In this document: positions 43,687-52,681 of the stretch, one piece after another | Layout of the letters: each line of letters starts with the position of its first letter | How positions within the stretch are numbered: position 1 is the stretch's first letter | Assembly: GCF_009725995.1 (NCBI RefSeq) | Contig: NZ_RCNS01000002.1 | Coordinates: 310,001 to 374,000, forward strand | Direction: 5' to 3' | Origin: Zobellia laminariae | GTDB lineage: Bacteria; Bacteroidota; Bacteroidia; Flavobacteriales; Flavobacteriaceae | DNA: 64,000 bases | The notes under the pieces: generated by a model | Told to the model about the DNA's origin: nothing | Database searches by the model: none | What the model saw: only the letters and a program-made list of their open reading frames with translations | Position numbers and translations under genes: made by a program

Positions 43687-44385
43687 ATGATTCTGTTCAC
43701 AAAACTTTTACTGGCACATTTAATAGGTGACTTTTTATTGCAGCCCAACCGCTGGGTCATTCATAAGGAGGCTAATAAAGAAAAATCAAAATACCTCTAC
43801 GCACATGTTTTGCTTCATTTTGCACTGACGATGCTACTTGTATGGGATTTGAAGTTTTGGAAAATAGCATTGATTATTATGGTTTCGCACTATTTTATTG
43901 ATTTAGCCAAGTTATATGTTACACCTCTATTTAAGTTAAAGAGTATTCCCTTTTTTATTGATCAAGTGCTTCATGTTCTTGTATTATATTGTTGTGTGTA
44001 TTATGGCAACCTAATGGAGCATACTGTAGCTCTTTTTGAAAACCTAGATTGGCCGTTGGTAACAGCAATTGTATTTGTGAGCTCTCCTGCCGCAATTGTC
44101 ATGGGTAAGTTGTTAGAAGCCATGTCGGACAAAATAGAATTAGATCATAAATCGCTGCCCAATGCCGGAAAATATATAGGAATCATAGAACGGTTGTTTG
44201 TTCTTATGTTCATAATTATGGGTAGGTGGGAAGCCATCGGTTTATTAATCGGAGCAAAATCTGTTTTTCGATTTAATGATTTAAAGGAAAGCAATAACAG
44301 GAAACTTACCGAATATATCTTAATAGGAACGCTGCTAAGTTTTGGGCTTGCAGTAATTACAGGAATTATCTATGTTAATATATAG
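43687..44385 (+). CDS. DUF3307 membrane protein
   Basis: This 232-residue protein has about six membrane segments. The N-terminal motif LLLAHLIGDFLLQPNRWVIH and the following HVLLHFALTMLLVWD, HYFIDLAKLYV and FFIDQVLHVLVLY are typical of DUF3307, with conserved His/Asp pairs in the membrane (HLIGDF, HYFID, DQVLH). The function is unknown. The ATG follows the SatD-HTH stop codon with no gap, and the next gene overlaps its end, so the three form one operon. Pairing with a SatD-type protein suggests a regulated membrane function. Confidence 0.85.
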   Translation: MILFTKLLLAHLIGDFLLQPNRWVIHKEANKEKSKYLYAHVLLHFALTMLLVWDLKFWKIALIIMVSHYFIDLAKLYVTPLFKLKSIPFFIDQVLHVLVLYCCVYYGNLMEHTVALFENLDWPLVTAIVFVSSPAAIVMGKLLEAMSDKIELDHKSLPNAGKYIGIIERLFVLMFIIMGRWEAIGLLIGAKSVFRFNDLKESNNRKLTEYILIGTLLSFGLAVITGIIYVNI

Positions 44386-44392
44386 AAACACA

Positions 44393-45172
44393 ATGCACAT
44401 CTTTTTTGTAGTGGTGTCATTTATGTCCATTACTACTGCATGGGGGCAAACAGAATTTTTCAATTCTTTTGATGATACTAAAATAGCCTACACTGATGAG
44501 GGCAAAGGAGATGCTGTTTTATTGATTCATGGTTTTATAAACACTAAGGAATCATGGGAAAGCACAAGCCTAAAAGAAGATTTATTGGCAGAAGGCTTTA
44601 GAGTAATTGCTCTTGATTTAAGGGGTAATGGCGAATCTGACAAGCCACAAACGGAAGAAGCGTATAGCTTTGATGCAGAGGTCATGGATATTATGTTTCT
44701 TATGCAGCATTTACGGTTAAAAAAATACATGGCCGTAGGTTACTCTAGAGGTAGTATTGTTCTTGCTAAATTATTACTCAAAGATAAGCGTGTTAAAAAG
44801 GCGGTATTGGGTGGTATGGGAATCGATTTCACGGATTACCGGTGGCCGCGAAAAATTAAATTCATGAATGCTTTTAATGGAAAAGTAACTGAAGATACCA
44901 AAGAAGCGGTAGATTATGCCAAATCTGTTCATGCAGATTTTAGAAGTTTGTATCTGCAGCAGCGTTTTCAGCCCAATACAAGAAAAAGCCACTTAGCTTA
45001 TGTGCAAGCTAAAGTTTTGGTCATAGCGGGCAATGAAGATTTAGACAATGGTAGTCCAGAAAAATTGCATAAAGCTATTCCTAAGAGTGAATTTGTAATT
45101 GTTGAGGGAGACCACAACGGAACTTATAAGACTAAAGCATTTTCAGAAGCGATAGTTTCCTTTTTAGACTAA
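44393..45172 (+). CDS. Secreted alpha/beta hydrolase
   Basis: The first ATG (44372) overlaps the DUF3307 gene. The second, at 44393, gives a better signal peptide (MHIFFVVVSFMSITTAWGQ), so I use it. The exported domain is an alpha/beta hydrolase: VLLIHGFINTKESW (oxyanion region), VIALDLRGNGESDKP, nucleophile Ser in VGYSRGS, acid in VIAGNEDLDNGS, and His in EGDHNGTY. The substrate is unknown; esterase or similar. It is the last gene of the operator-controlled transcript, by overlap with DUF3307. Confidence 0.85.
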   Translation: MHIFFVVVSFMSITTAWGQTEFFNSFDDTKIAYTDEGKGDAVLLIHGFINTKESWESTSLKEDLLAEGFRVIALDLRGNGESDKPQTEEAYSFDAEVMDIMFLMQHLRLKKYMAVGYSRGSIVLAKLLLKDKRVKKAVLGGMGIDFTDYRWPRKIKFMNAFNGKVTEDTKEAVDYAKSVHADFRSLYLQQRFQPNTRKSHLAYVQAKVLVIAGNEDLDNGSPEKLHKAIPKSEFVIVEGDHNGTYKTKAFSEAIVSFLD

Positions 45173-45284
45173 AATATTCATGGTTTTTACGTCTCTTAAA
45201 AATTCAAATCATATCAAAAAGAAGTAGATTAGTTATAAGGATAACTTTTAGCAACATTAGTCTAATTTGGACAGAAATAATCTT

Positions 45285-45292
45285 TATTTTTG
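45285..45292 (+). promoter_or_regulatory. -7 box of the serB-serA fusion gene
   Basis: TATTTTTG matches TAnnTTTG, and the ATG at 45317 follows by 24 bases. The TTG at 45290 lies inside this box, so it cannot be the real start. A TTTG at 45266 is present but the spacer is only 15 bases, so the -33 element is uncertain. Confidence 0.5.
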
Positions 45293-45316
45293 TCCCTTAA
45301 TTTTTTTAGCAAGGAC

Positions 45317-47209
45317 ATGGTAGAAGCAGGTAGGAAATACGTATTCGATTTTGATAGTACTTTAACAAGAGTTGAAGCCTTAGATGTACTAGCCGAAAGG
45401 ACCCTGGAAGGCAATTCTAATAAAGACGAAATCATTAAGAAAATTCAGGAAATCACCAATTTGGGTATTGATGGTGATATATCCTTTACAGAGTCTCTTG
45501 AAAGACGTATAAAATTATTGCATGCTCATAGAGATGATTTAGGGCCGTTGGTAGAAGAGCTGCGTCATAAGATTTCTAAGTCTATTGCTTCCAATAAAGA
45601 ATTCTTTGAAAAATTCTCAGATGATATTTATGTAATTTCTTGTGGATTTAAAGAATTTATTGACCCTATTGTAAAGGAGTATAACATTCCATCGGATAGG
45701 GTATATGCCAATACTTTTGAATTTGATAAAGAGGGAAACATTGTAGGTTTTGATTCTGAAAATGTACTTTCTCAACATAATGGTAAAATACAATGTCTTA
45801 AGGACATGAATCTTGACGGTGAAGTTCAGGTTATTGGTGATGGGTATAGCGATTATGTTATGCGCGAAGCCGGTATTGCAGATAAGTTCTTTGCCTACAC
45901 TGAAAATGTACACCGTGAAAAAGCAGCTAAAAATGCAGATTATATAACTCCAAATATGGATGAATTTCTTTTTGTGAACGATTTACCTCGTAATATTTCA
46001 TATCCAAAGAATAGAATTAAAATATTGCTACTAGAAAATGTTCACCCGGATGCTTTCAAGAATTTATCGGATGACGGTTTTTCTGTCGAACTGGTAAAGC
46101 ATAGTATTGATGAAGATGAATTAATTGAAAAAATAAAAGGAGTTCACGTATTGGGTATTCGTTCTAAAACCCAAGTGACTCAAAAAGTATTGGATGCTGC
46201 TGATAAGCTTTTGGTAGTTGGTGCTTTCTGTATTGGTACTACACAAATAGATTTGCTTCATGCAAAGAGAAATGGAGTTGTAGTTTTTAACGCACCTTAT
46301 AGTAATACACGTTCAGTGGTTGAATTGGCTATTGGACAGATTATTATGCTAATGAGAAGTGTGTTCTCTAGAAGTAGTGAAATTCACAGCGGACAATGGC
46401 AAAAGACAGCTGAAGGTTCAAGAGAGGTTCGTGGTAAGAATCTTGGTATTGTTGGTTACGGTAACATTGGAAAACAACTTTCTATCTTGGCAGAAGCCTT
46501 GGGTATGCGTGTGTATTATTACGATGTTGATGATAAACTGTCAATGGGTAATGCTAAAAAATGTAACACGTTAGAAGATTTATTAAATGTTTCAGATGTT
46601 GTTACTCTACATATAGATGATAATAAAGCAAACAAGGATTTCATAGGCGAGCGAGAAATTAGCCAAATGAGAAACGGGGCCATGCTTATTAACTTGTCAA
46701 GAGGTTTTGTAGTGGATATTGAAGCTTTGGCAAAAGGTTTAAAATCTGGTAAAATTGGTGGTGCAGCTATTGATGTATATCCAGAGGAGCCACGTAGTAA
46801 CGGTGAATTTTATACGCCACTTCAAGGTTTGAATAATGTTATTCTTACACCGCATGTTGGTGGTAGTACAGAAGAAGCACAACGTGATATAGCAGATTTT
46901 GTTCCAAATAAAATAATGGATTACATCAACTCAGGTAACACTGTAGATGCTGTAAATTTTCCGAATATTCGTTTACCAAAACAGCAGAATGCACACCGTT
47001 TCTTGCACATACATAAAAATGTGCCTGGAATTATGGCTAAAATTAATGAGGTATGCGCTAAATATGTCTTAAATATCTCTGGACAATTCTTGTCTACCGA
47101 TAGCGAGGTAGGGTATGTAATTACAGATTTGGATAAAGAATACAATAAAGATGTTATAAAAGCCTTTAGGAAGGTAGAGAACACTATTAAATTTAGAGTG
47201 TTGTACTAG
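45317..47209 (+). CDS. serA: SerB-SerA fusion: phosphoserine phosphatase-like HAD plus D-3-phosphoglycerate dehydrogenase
   Basis: I start at ATG 45317 (MVEAGRKYVFDFDSTL), giving 630 residues. Residues 1 to about 225 are a HAD phosphatase with DFDSTLT, SCGF and IGDGYSDYVMREAG, as in SerB. The rest is a complete SerA. It has a substrate-binding part, the NAD motif GYGNIGKQ, catalytic Arg in NLSRGFVVD, Glu in VYPEEPRSNG, His in TPHVGGSTEEA, and a C-terminal ACT-like domain. One polypeptide could do the first and last steps of serine synthesis. SerC is not nearby. Feedback by serine through the ACT domain is likely from family knowledge. Confidence 0.92.
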   Translation: MVEAGRKYVFDFDSTLTRVEALDVLAERTLEGNSNKDEIIKKIQEITNLGIDGDISFTESLERRIKLLHAHRDDLGPLVEELRHKISKSIASNKEFFEKFSDDIYVISCGFKEFIDPIVKEYNIPSDRVYANTFEFDKEGNIVGFDSENVLSQHNGKIQCLKDMNLDGEVQVIGDGYSDYVMREAGIADKFFAYTENVHREKAAKNADYITPNMDEFLFVNDLPRNISYPKNRIKILLLENVHPDAFKNLSDDGFSVELVKHSIDEDELIEKIKGVHVLGIRSKTQVTQKVLDAADKLLVVGAFCIGTTQIDLLHAKRNGVVVFNAPYSNTRSVVELAIGQIIMLMRSVFSRSSEIHSGQWQKTAEGSREVRGKNLGIVGYGNIGKQLSILAEALGMRVYYYDVDDKLSMGNAKKCNTLEDLLNVSDVVTLHIDDNKANKDFIGEREISQMRNGAMLINLSRGFVVDIEALAKGLKSGKIGGAAIDVYPEEPRSNGEFYTPLQGLNNVILTPHVGGSTEEAQRDIADFVPNKIMDYINSGNTVDAVNFPNIRLPKQQNAHRFLHIHKNVPGIMAKINEVCAKYVLNISGQFLSTDSEVGYVITDLDKEYNKDVIKAFRKVENTIKFRVLY

Positions 47210-47227
47210 GTCTTAAATAATCTTTGA

Positions 47228-47272
47228 AATAAAAAAATAGCCTTCTTTTTAAAGAAGGCTATTTTTTTGCTC
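47228..47272. terminator. Bidirectional terminator between serA and rlmH
   Basis: AAAAAAATAGCCTTCTT (47231-47247) and its complement AAGAAGGCTATTTTTTT (47252-47268) surround a 4-base TTTA loop. The A/T ends serve both convergent genes. Confidence 0.9.
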
Positions 47273-47277
47273 AATTT

Positions 47278-47751
47278 TTATTGATGATGATAAGGTTCGT
47301 TACGCAGTATGGTAAAAGCTCTATAGACTTGCTCAACAACAAAAAGGCGAACCATCTGGTGAGAAAAGGTCATTTTTGATAAACTGATTTTGCCTTGAGC
47401 TTTATTGTAAACATCCGTACTAAAACCATATGGGCCACCAATTACAAAAACAAGCTGCTTAAGGCCTGCATTCATCTTTTTTTGCAAATAACCAGAGAAA
47501 TCTACTGAGGAAAATTGTTTTCCGTTTTCGTCTAAGAGCACTAGAACATCAGTATTGCTGAGGTTTTTTAAAATGAGCTCACCCTCTTTTTCTTTTTGTT
47601 GCGCTTCGGAGAGGTTTTTGGTGTTTTTAATATCGGGTATGATTTCCAATTCAAACTTAACATAGTGTTTTAATCGGTTCTCATATTCAGAAATTAGCTG
47701 CAATAAAGCCTTGCTATCTGTTTTTCCTATTGCAATGAGTTTTATGGTCAT
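47278..47751 (-). CDS. rlmH: 23S rRNA pseudouridine-1915 N3-methyltransferase
   Basis: This 157-residue SPOUT methyltransferase modifies position 1915 in helix 69 of 23S rRNA. The family features are IKLIAIGKTDSKALLQLISEY at the start, LVLLDENGKQFSSVDFSGYL, the SAM-binding FVIGGPYGFS, KISLSKMTFSHQMVRLFVVE, and the conserved C-terminus YRAFTILRNEPYHH. The protein has two residues or so more than the E. coli form. It is divergent from nadC. Confidence 0.96.
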   Translation of the reverse strand: MTIKLIAIGKTDSKALLQLISEYENRLKHYVKFELEIIPDIKNTKNLSEAQQKEKEGELILKNLSNTDVLVLLDENGKQFSSVDFSGYLQKKMNAGLKQLVFVIGGPYGFSTDVYNKAQGKISLSKMTFSHQMVRLFVVEQVYRAFTILRNEPYHHQ

Positions 47752-47881
47752 ACAGCAAATATAATTTGAAATAATAAGTTTTATGTATTGAGATATGTAC
47801 CTATTCTAATAAATAAGCCTTGGGCTAAGGTCTATAAACCCCCAACTATTTACTAATTTAGCTATAAGTAAAATCCCGTAC

Positions 47882-48739
47882 ATGATTTCCAAAGAACAAT
47901 TCCAAGAAGAAATAGATTATATCATAAAAAATGCAATTCGTGAAGATGTTGGCGATGGAGACCACAGTTCGTTGGCCTGTATTCCTGATACAGCGAAAGG
48001 AAAAGCAAAGCTGTTAGTGAAGGACGAAGGCATTATTGCTGGAGTAGAATTTGCTAAAGAGGTCTTCAAATATGTGGATTCTAACATGGAGATAGAAACT
48101 CTAATTAATGATGGTTCTCCGGTAAAGCATGGTGATATCGTTTTTTACGTTTCAGGAAGTTCACAGAGTATCTTAAAAGCAGAACGTTTGGTTTTGAATG
48201 CTATGCAACGTATGAGTGCTATAGCTACAAAAACAAATTCGTTTGTAAAGCTATTGGAAGGTACAGGAACTAAAATTCTTGATACTAGAAAAACTACTCC
48301 AGGTATTCGTGCTTTGGAAAAGTGGGCCGTTAAGATAGGTGGAGGTGAAAATCACAGATTCGCTTTATACGATATGATTATGCTAAAAGATAATCACATA
48401 GATTTTGCGGGAGGCATAGATAAAGCCATTCAGAAAACTAAAGATTATTTAAAGGAAACTAATCGTGATTTAAAAATCATTGTGGAAGCAAGAGATTTAG
48501 ATGAGATAAAGCAAATTCTTGAGGCGGGTGGTGTATATCGTATTCTCATAGATAATTTCAACTATGAAGATACCCGTAAAGCGGTCAAATTAATAGGAGA
48601 TACTTGTTTAACAGAATCTTCTGGAGGAATCAATGAAGATACTTTGCGCAAGTACGCGGAGTGTGGTGTGGATTATATTTCTTCTGGTGCGCTTACCCAT
48701 TCGGTGTATAATATGGATTTAAGCTTAAAAGCGGTATAA
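47882..48739 (+). CDS. nadC: Nicotinate-nucleotide pyrophosphorylase (carboxylating)
   Basis: This 285-residue enzyme converts quinolinate and PRPP to nicotinate mononucleotide in de novo NAD synthesis. Motifs are EDVGDGDHSS at the N-terminus, LNAMQRMSAIATKTNSFV, the active-site DTRKTTPGIRALEKWAVKIG, GGENHRFALYDMIMLKDNHI, and YISSGALTHSV. nadA and nadB are not adjacent. The YihY gene starts at the next base, so a common transcript is likely. Confidence 0.96.
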   Translation: MISKEQFQEEIDYIIKNAIREDVGDGDHSSLACIPDTAKGKAKLLVKDEGIIAGVEFAKEVFKYVDSNMEIETLINDGSPVKHGDIVFYVSGSSQSILKAERLVLNAMQRMSAIATKTNSFVKLLEGTGTKILDTRKTTPGIRALEKWAVKIGGGENHRFALYDMIMLKDNHIDFAGGIDKAIQKTKDYLKETNRDLKIIVEARDLDEIKQILEAGGVYRILIDNFNYEDTRKAVKLIGDTCLTESSGGINEDTLRKYAECGVDYISSGALTHSVYNMDLSLKAV

Positions 48740-49708
48740 ATGTCGCAAGATATAGAGAAGAGAATTGAAAAAATTCCTATTGTCAACTGGGTCGCTCGTT
48801 TGCTGAAACAAGTAAAACTACCGGCTTTTGAAGGACTATCTCTTTATGACTTAATTGAAATGTATATTCTTGGTGTTTTCCGAGGAGCCATTTCTACGCG
48901 TGCCAGTGCAATTGCTTTTAGCTTGTTTTTGGCGTTATTTCCATTGCTTATATTTTTAATTACGTTAATTCCCTTCATACTGCCATATGTAAGTGTAGGT
49001 AACGATAATTTTGATTCTCAGTTCCTTGTGTTTTTAGAATCTTTCTTGCCATCGGCAACTAGTGATTATTTTGGAGAGATTTACCAACAAATAAAAGATC
49101 AGAAACAAGGAGGGTTATTGTCTTCCGCTTTTTTGTTTTCTATTTTTTTAATGGCAAATGGGGTTAATGCTATTTTTGGAGGGTTTGAAAACTCGTATCA
49201 TGTAGAATTGACTCGGCATTTCTTCCGTCAGTATTTATATGCCCTTATGGTGGGTTTAATTCTATCAATTTTGTTAATTGTAGGCGCTGTAGCTTATGGT
49301 TATTTTGAGTTGTATATAATAGACTACCTAAGTGTTTGGGCCGCTAAGACCAGGGGATATGACCTTACTGAGAATGATATTGTGGGTGCTAAGATAGGTA
49401 AGGTGTTGTTTTTCATTATTTTATCTTATTTCACTACCGCTATATTATATTATTTTGGAACTACAGAAGGCAAACATGCTCGGTTTTTTTCAGCAGGAGC
49501 ATTTATGACTACTCTACTGTTCATGTTAACCTCATACCTCTTTGGTGTTTATGTAGAAAAGTTTGCTAGATACAATGAATTGTATGGTGCTTTAGGAGGT
49601 TTATTGATACTTATGGTCTATATCTGGTTAAATTCTAATATATTGTTGCTCGGGTTCGAGCTTAATGCATCGTTGAACTCTTTAAGAAAAACATACACTA
49701 AGAAATGA
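48740..49708 (+). CDS. YihY/BrkB family inner membrane protein
   Basis: This 322-residue protein has about six membrane segments. The family signature TRASAIAFSLFLALFPLLIF near residue 54 and the downstream ANGVNAIFGGFENSYHVE and LNSNILLLGFELNASL are present. The YihY family was once thought to be RNase BN but is not; its role is unknown. The start follows the nadC stop with no gap, and the next gene (DUF2147) begins four bases before its end. Confidence 0.9.
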   Translation: MSQDIEKRIEKIPIVNWVARLLKQVKLPAFEGLSLYDLIEMYILGVFRGAISTRASAIAFSLFLALFPLLIFLITLIPFILPYVSVGNDNFDSQFLVFLESFLPSATSDYFGEIYQQIKDQKQGGLLSSAFLFSIFLMANGVNAIFGGFENSYHVELTRHFFRQYLYALMVGLILSILLIVGAVAYGYFELYIIDYLSVWAAKTRGYDLTENDIVGAKIGKVLFFIILSYFTTAILYYFGTTEGKHARFFSAGAFMTTLLFMLTSYLFGVYVEKFARYNELYGALGGLLILMVYIWLNSNILLLGFELNASLNSLRKTYTKK

Positions 49709-50145
49709 ATACAAGCGCAATTTTAAGTTTTTTTGTTTTTATCTTCATGTTATCTCCAGTAAGTCACTCCCAAGGAGTTTTTGGAAAATGGAAAACCATA
49801 GACGACCGTACAGGTAAGCCAAAAGCTATCATTGAAATATATGAAGAGGATGGAATGATGCACGGTAAAATTATTGAAATAGTAGAGGAGGGGAAGGAAA
49901 ATTTTATTTGTGGCAAGTGCGAAGGAGATAGGAAAGACAAGCCTGTACTAGGTATGACCATAATTGAAGATGCAGAACATCATGGGGATGGTGTTTATAA
50001 AGGCGATACTCTTTTTGACCCTCAACAGGCTATGACTTTTAGATGTAAAATTTGGCTTAACCCAGAAAACCCTAATGAACTTAAGGTAAGGGGGTATTTA
50101 GCTTTTATTTATCGTACTCAGACTTGGGTACGTGTAGAAGGATAG
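49705..50145 (+). CDS. DUF2147 secreted protein
   Basis: This 146-residue protein has a signal peptide (FFVFIFMLSPVSHSQG). The DUF2147 domain shows GKWKTIDDRTGKPKAIIEIY, MHGKIIEIVE, CGKCEGDRKDKPVLGM and a C-terminal LKVRGYLAFIYRTQTWVRVE. The domain is a small beta-barrel of unknown function; it may bind a ligand in the periplasm. It overlaps the upstream YihY gene by four bases (ATGA), and priA follows after 15 bases. Confidence 0.9.
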   Translation: MNTSAILSFFVFIFMLSPVSHSQGVFGKWKTIDDRTGKPKAIIEIYEEDGMMHGKIIEIVEEGKENFICGKCEGDRKDKPVLGMTIIEDAEHHGDGVYKGDTLFDPQQAMTFRCKIWLNPENPNELKVRGYLAFIYRTQTWVRVEG

Positions 50146-50160
50146 AATTCGAACCGAAGT

Positions 50161-52617
50161 ATGCAGTATTTTATCGATGTAATTTTACCGATTCCCTTAG
50201 AGAAACTTTTTACTTATTCTATTTCCGGGACGGAAGCTGAGTTTTTGCGTCCGGGTATGCGTGTGGGTGTTCCTTTTGGTAAATCTAAAATTTATACGGG
50301 CTTGGTGCATAATGTGCATAACAACAAACCCGAGATTTATGAAGCCAAGGAAATAGACCGCATACTTGATGAACATCCTATTATAAATACTATTCAGTTA
50401 AAGCACTGGCAGTGGATTGCAGATTACTACATGTGCACCATTGGCGAGGTTTTTAGAAGTGCGGTTCCTGGAGCATTCTTGTTAGAAAGCGAAACTCTTA
50501 TTCTAAGAAATGATGAAGGAGATGTTGATGAGTCTAAGTTAGAGGATGACGAGTTTTTGGTGTATGAGGCACTGCAGCATCAAGCATTGTTAAAGGTGCA
50601 AGAGGTAAGTGCTATTATAGACCGAAAGAATATTCTACCGGTTTTAAATCGCCTTATAGAAAAGAATGTTATTCTTCTTAAAGAAGAAATGTACGAACAG
50701 TACAAGCCTAAATTAGTGCGCTATGTAAAATTGGGAAAGGATTATCTTGAGGAGGAAAAACTGGAAGCCCTTTTGAATGATTTATCAAGAGCTCCAAAAC
50801 AGAGCCAGGTTGTACTCTCTCTTTTTCAAATACAAGCTACCAACAAAAAACCGATTAAAGTAACAGAACTGGAACAAGCCAGTGGTGGTTCAAAGGCGGT
50901 TATAAAATCACTTGTAAAAAAAGAGATTTTAGAGGAGTACTTTGTAAGAACCGATCGGGTAAGCTATGATGGTGAAGAGGAGAATTATGATTTAAAAGAT
51001 TTAAACGAGTATCAGAAAAAAGCTTTTGAAGATGTATCTAAAAGCTTTGCTGAGGATAAAGTAACCTTGTTGCACGGAGTAACTTCTTCTGGTAAAACTG
51101 AAGTTTATGTAAAGTTGATTGAAGAGTGTATTCAGAAAGGAAAGCAGGCTTTATATCTACTTCCTGAAATAGCACTGACCACTCAACTTATTTCTCGCTT
51201 GCAAGAGTATTTTGGAGAAAAAGTATCTGTTTATCATTCAAAATATAGTGTACAGGAAAGAGTAGAGGTATGGAATAATGTTTTGGCTAAAAAAGACAAA
51301 GCTCAAATTGTTATAGGAGCTCGTTCAGCTTTGTTTTTACCGTATTCGGATTTAGGTCTTATTGTGGTTGATGAAGAGCATGAGAGTTCTTTTAAGCAGT
51401 TTGATCCAGCACCAAGATACCATGCAAGAGATGCAGCCATTGTGTTGGCTAAACTTCACAACAGCAATATCTTATTGGGGTCTGCTACCCCGAGCGTAGA
51501 GACTTTTTATAATGCCAAAACTGGAAAATACGGGTATGCCTCAATAACAAGACGTTTTGGGAATGTGCTTATGCCGGATATTGAATTGGTAGATATTAAA
51601 GAGCAAAGCCGAAAACGACGGATGAAAGGGCATTTTTCCGAACGTTTGTTTTTGGCCATTCAAGAAGCTTTAGATGCAGGGGAGCAGGTAATTTTATTTC
51701 AGAATAGAAGAGGGTATGCTCCAATAGTAGAGTGTAGTACTTGTGGACATTCGCCTCAATGTCCCAATTGTGATGTGAGTTTAACATATCATCAGTATAA
51801 AAAACAATTGCGATGTCATTATTGTGGTTACCACATGGCATTGCAAGAAAGTTGTCAGGCCTGTGGCAGTCATACCCTAGATACTAAAGGTTTTGGAACT
51901 GAACAGGTGGAGAAGGAGTTAGAAACCTTGTTTCCGGACGCTAAGACTTGGCGCATGGATTTGGATACTACTAGAGGCAAGCATGGCTACGAAAAGATAA
52001 TTACAGCGTTTGAGCAACAGGAGATGGATATTCTTGTGGGTACTCAAATGTTAACAAAAGGACTGGATTTCCGAAACGTGAGTTTGGTGGGTATTATGAA
52101 TGCTGATTCTCTTTTGAATTTTCCGGATTATCGGGCACATGAACGTTGTTTTCAGTTACTGACACAAGTAGCAGGTCGTGCAGGTCGTACTAAAAAGAGG
52201 GGAAAGGTTCTAATACAGAGTTACAACCCATATCATCAGATATTACAACAGGTTTCTACACATGATTATGATACCATGTTTAAAGAGCAATTATACGAGC
52301 GAGAGCAGTATAAGTATCCACCTAGCAATAGAATTATTAAAATTACTTTCAAGCATAAAGAGTATAATAAGCTGAACGAAGCTACGGAATGGTTCGCAAA
52401 AGCGTTGCGGACTACTTTAGGAGGGAATGTGCTTGGACCAGAATATCCACCGGTAGCTAGAGTACGGAATCAGTTTTTAAAAAATGTATTGATTAAGATA
52501 CCGCATGCTCAATCTGTGGTAAAGACTAAGGCCGCAATCAAGAAAATTGAAAAATCATTTAATTCTGTTTCTCAATTTAGAAGTGTACGGGTTATATATA
52601 ATGTTGACCATATTTAA
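50161..52617 (+). CDS. priA: Primosomal protein N' (replication restart helicase)
   Basis: This 818-residue 3'-5' helicase reloads the replisome at stalled forks. The N-terminal 3'BD (MQYFIDVILPIPLEKLFTYS) and winged-helix regions precede the helicase: Walker A LLHGVTSSGKTEVYVKL near residue 305, DEEH in LIVVDEEHESSFKQFD, and GSATPSVETF. Eight zinc-binding cysteines follow (CSTCGHSPQCPNCDVSL and CHYCGYHMALQESCQACGS). The QVAGRAGRTKKRGKVLIQ motif VI and a C-terminal domain come next. The length is slightly above E. coli (732). It is the last gene of the nadC transcript. Confidence 0.96.
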   Translation: MQYFIDVILPIPLEKLFTYSISGTEAEFLRPGMRVGVPFGKSKIYTGLVHNVHNNKPEIYEAKEIDRILDEHPIINTIQLKHWQWIADYYMCTIGEVFRSAVPGAFLLESETLILRNDEGDVDESKLEDDEFLVYEALQHQALLKVQEVSAIIDRKNILPVLNRLIEKNVILLKEEMYEQYKPKLVRYVKLGKDYLEEEKLEALLNDLSRAPKQSQVVLSLFQIQATNKKPIKVTELEQASGGSKAVIKSLVKKEILEEYFVRTDRVSYDGEEENYDLKDLNEYQKKAFEDVSKSFAEDKVTLLHGVTSSGKTEVYVKLIEECIQKGKQALYLLPEIALTTQLISRLQEYFGEKVSVYHSKYSVQERVEVWNNVLAKKDKAQIVIGARSALFLPYSDLGLIVVDEEHESSFKQFDPAPRYHARDAAIVLAKLHNSNILLGSATPSVETFYNAKTGKYGYASITRRFGNVLMPDIELVDIKEQSRKRRMKGHFSERLFLAIQEALDAGEQVILFQNRRGYAPIVECSTCGHSPQCPNCDVSLTYHQYKKQLRCHYCGYHMALQESCQACGSHTLDTKGFGTEQVEKELETLFPDAKTWRMDLDTTRGKHGYEKIITAFEQQEMDILVGTQMLTKGLDFRNVSLVGIMNADSLLNFPDYRAHERCFQLLTQVAGRAGRTKKRGKVLIQSYNPYHQILQQVSTHDYDTMFKEQLYEREQYKYPPSNRIIKITFKHKEYNKLNEATEWFAKALRTTLGGNVLGPEYPPVARVRNQFLKNVLIKIPHAQSVVKTKAAIKKIEKSFNSVSQFRSVRVIYNVDHI

Positions 52618-52626
52618 ATAAATGGC

Positions 52627-52664
52627 AAAAAAAATCCCGAACATTATTTAATGTTCGGGATTTA
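52627..52664. terminator. Bidirectional terminator between priA and the LytTR regulator
   Basis: AAATCCCGAACATT (52632-52645), loop ATTT, AATGTTCGGGATTT (52650-52663), with A residues before and T after. It lies between convergent genes. Confidence 0.88.
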
Positions 52665-52681
52665 TATTTAAAGTAGAAGTG

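Noticed and set aside
45290..45316. Upstream TTG start for the SerB-SerA fusion
   Set aside because: The TTG lies inside the -7 promoter box, so it cannot be on the mRNA.
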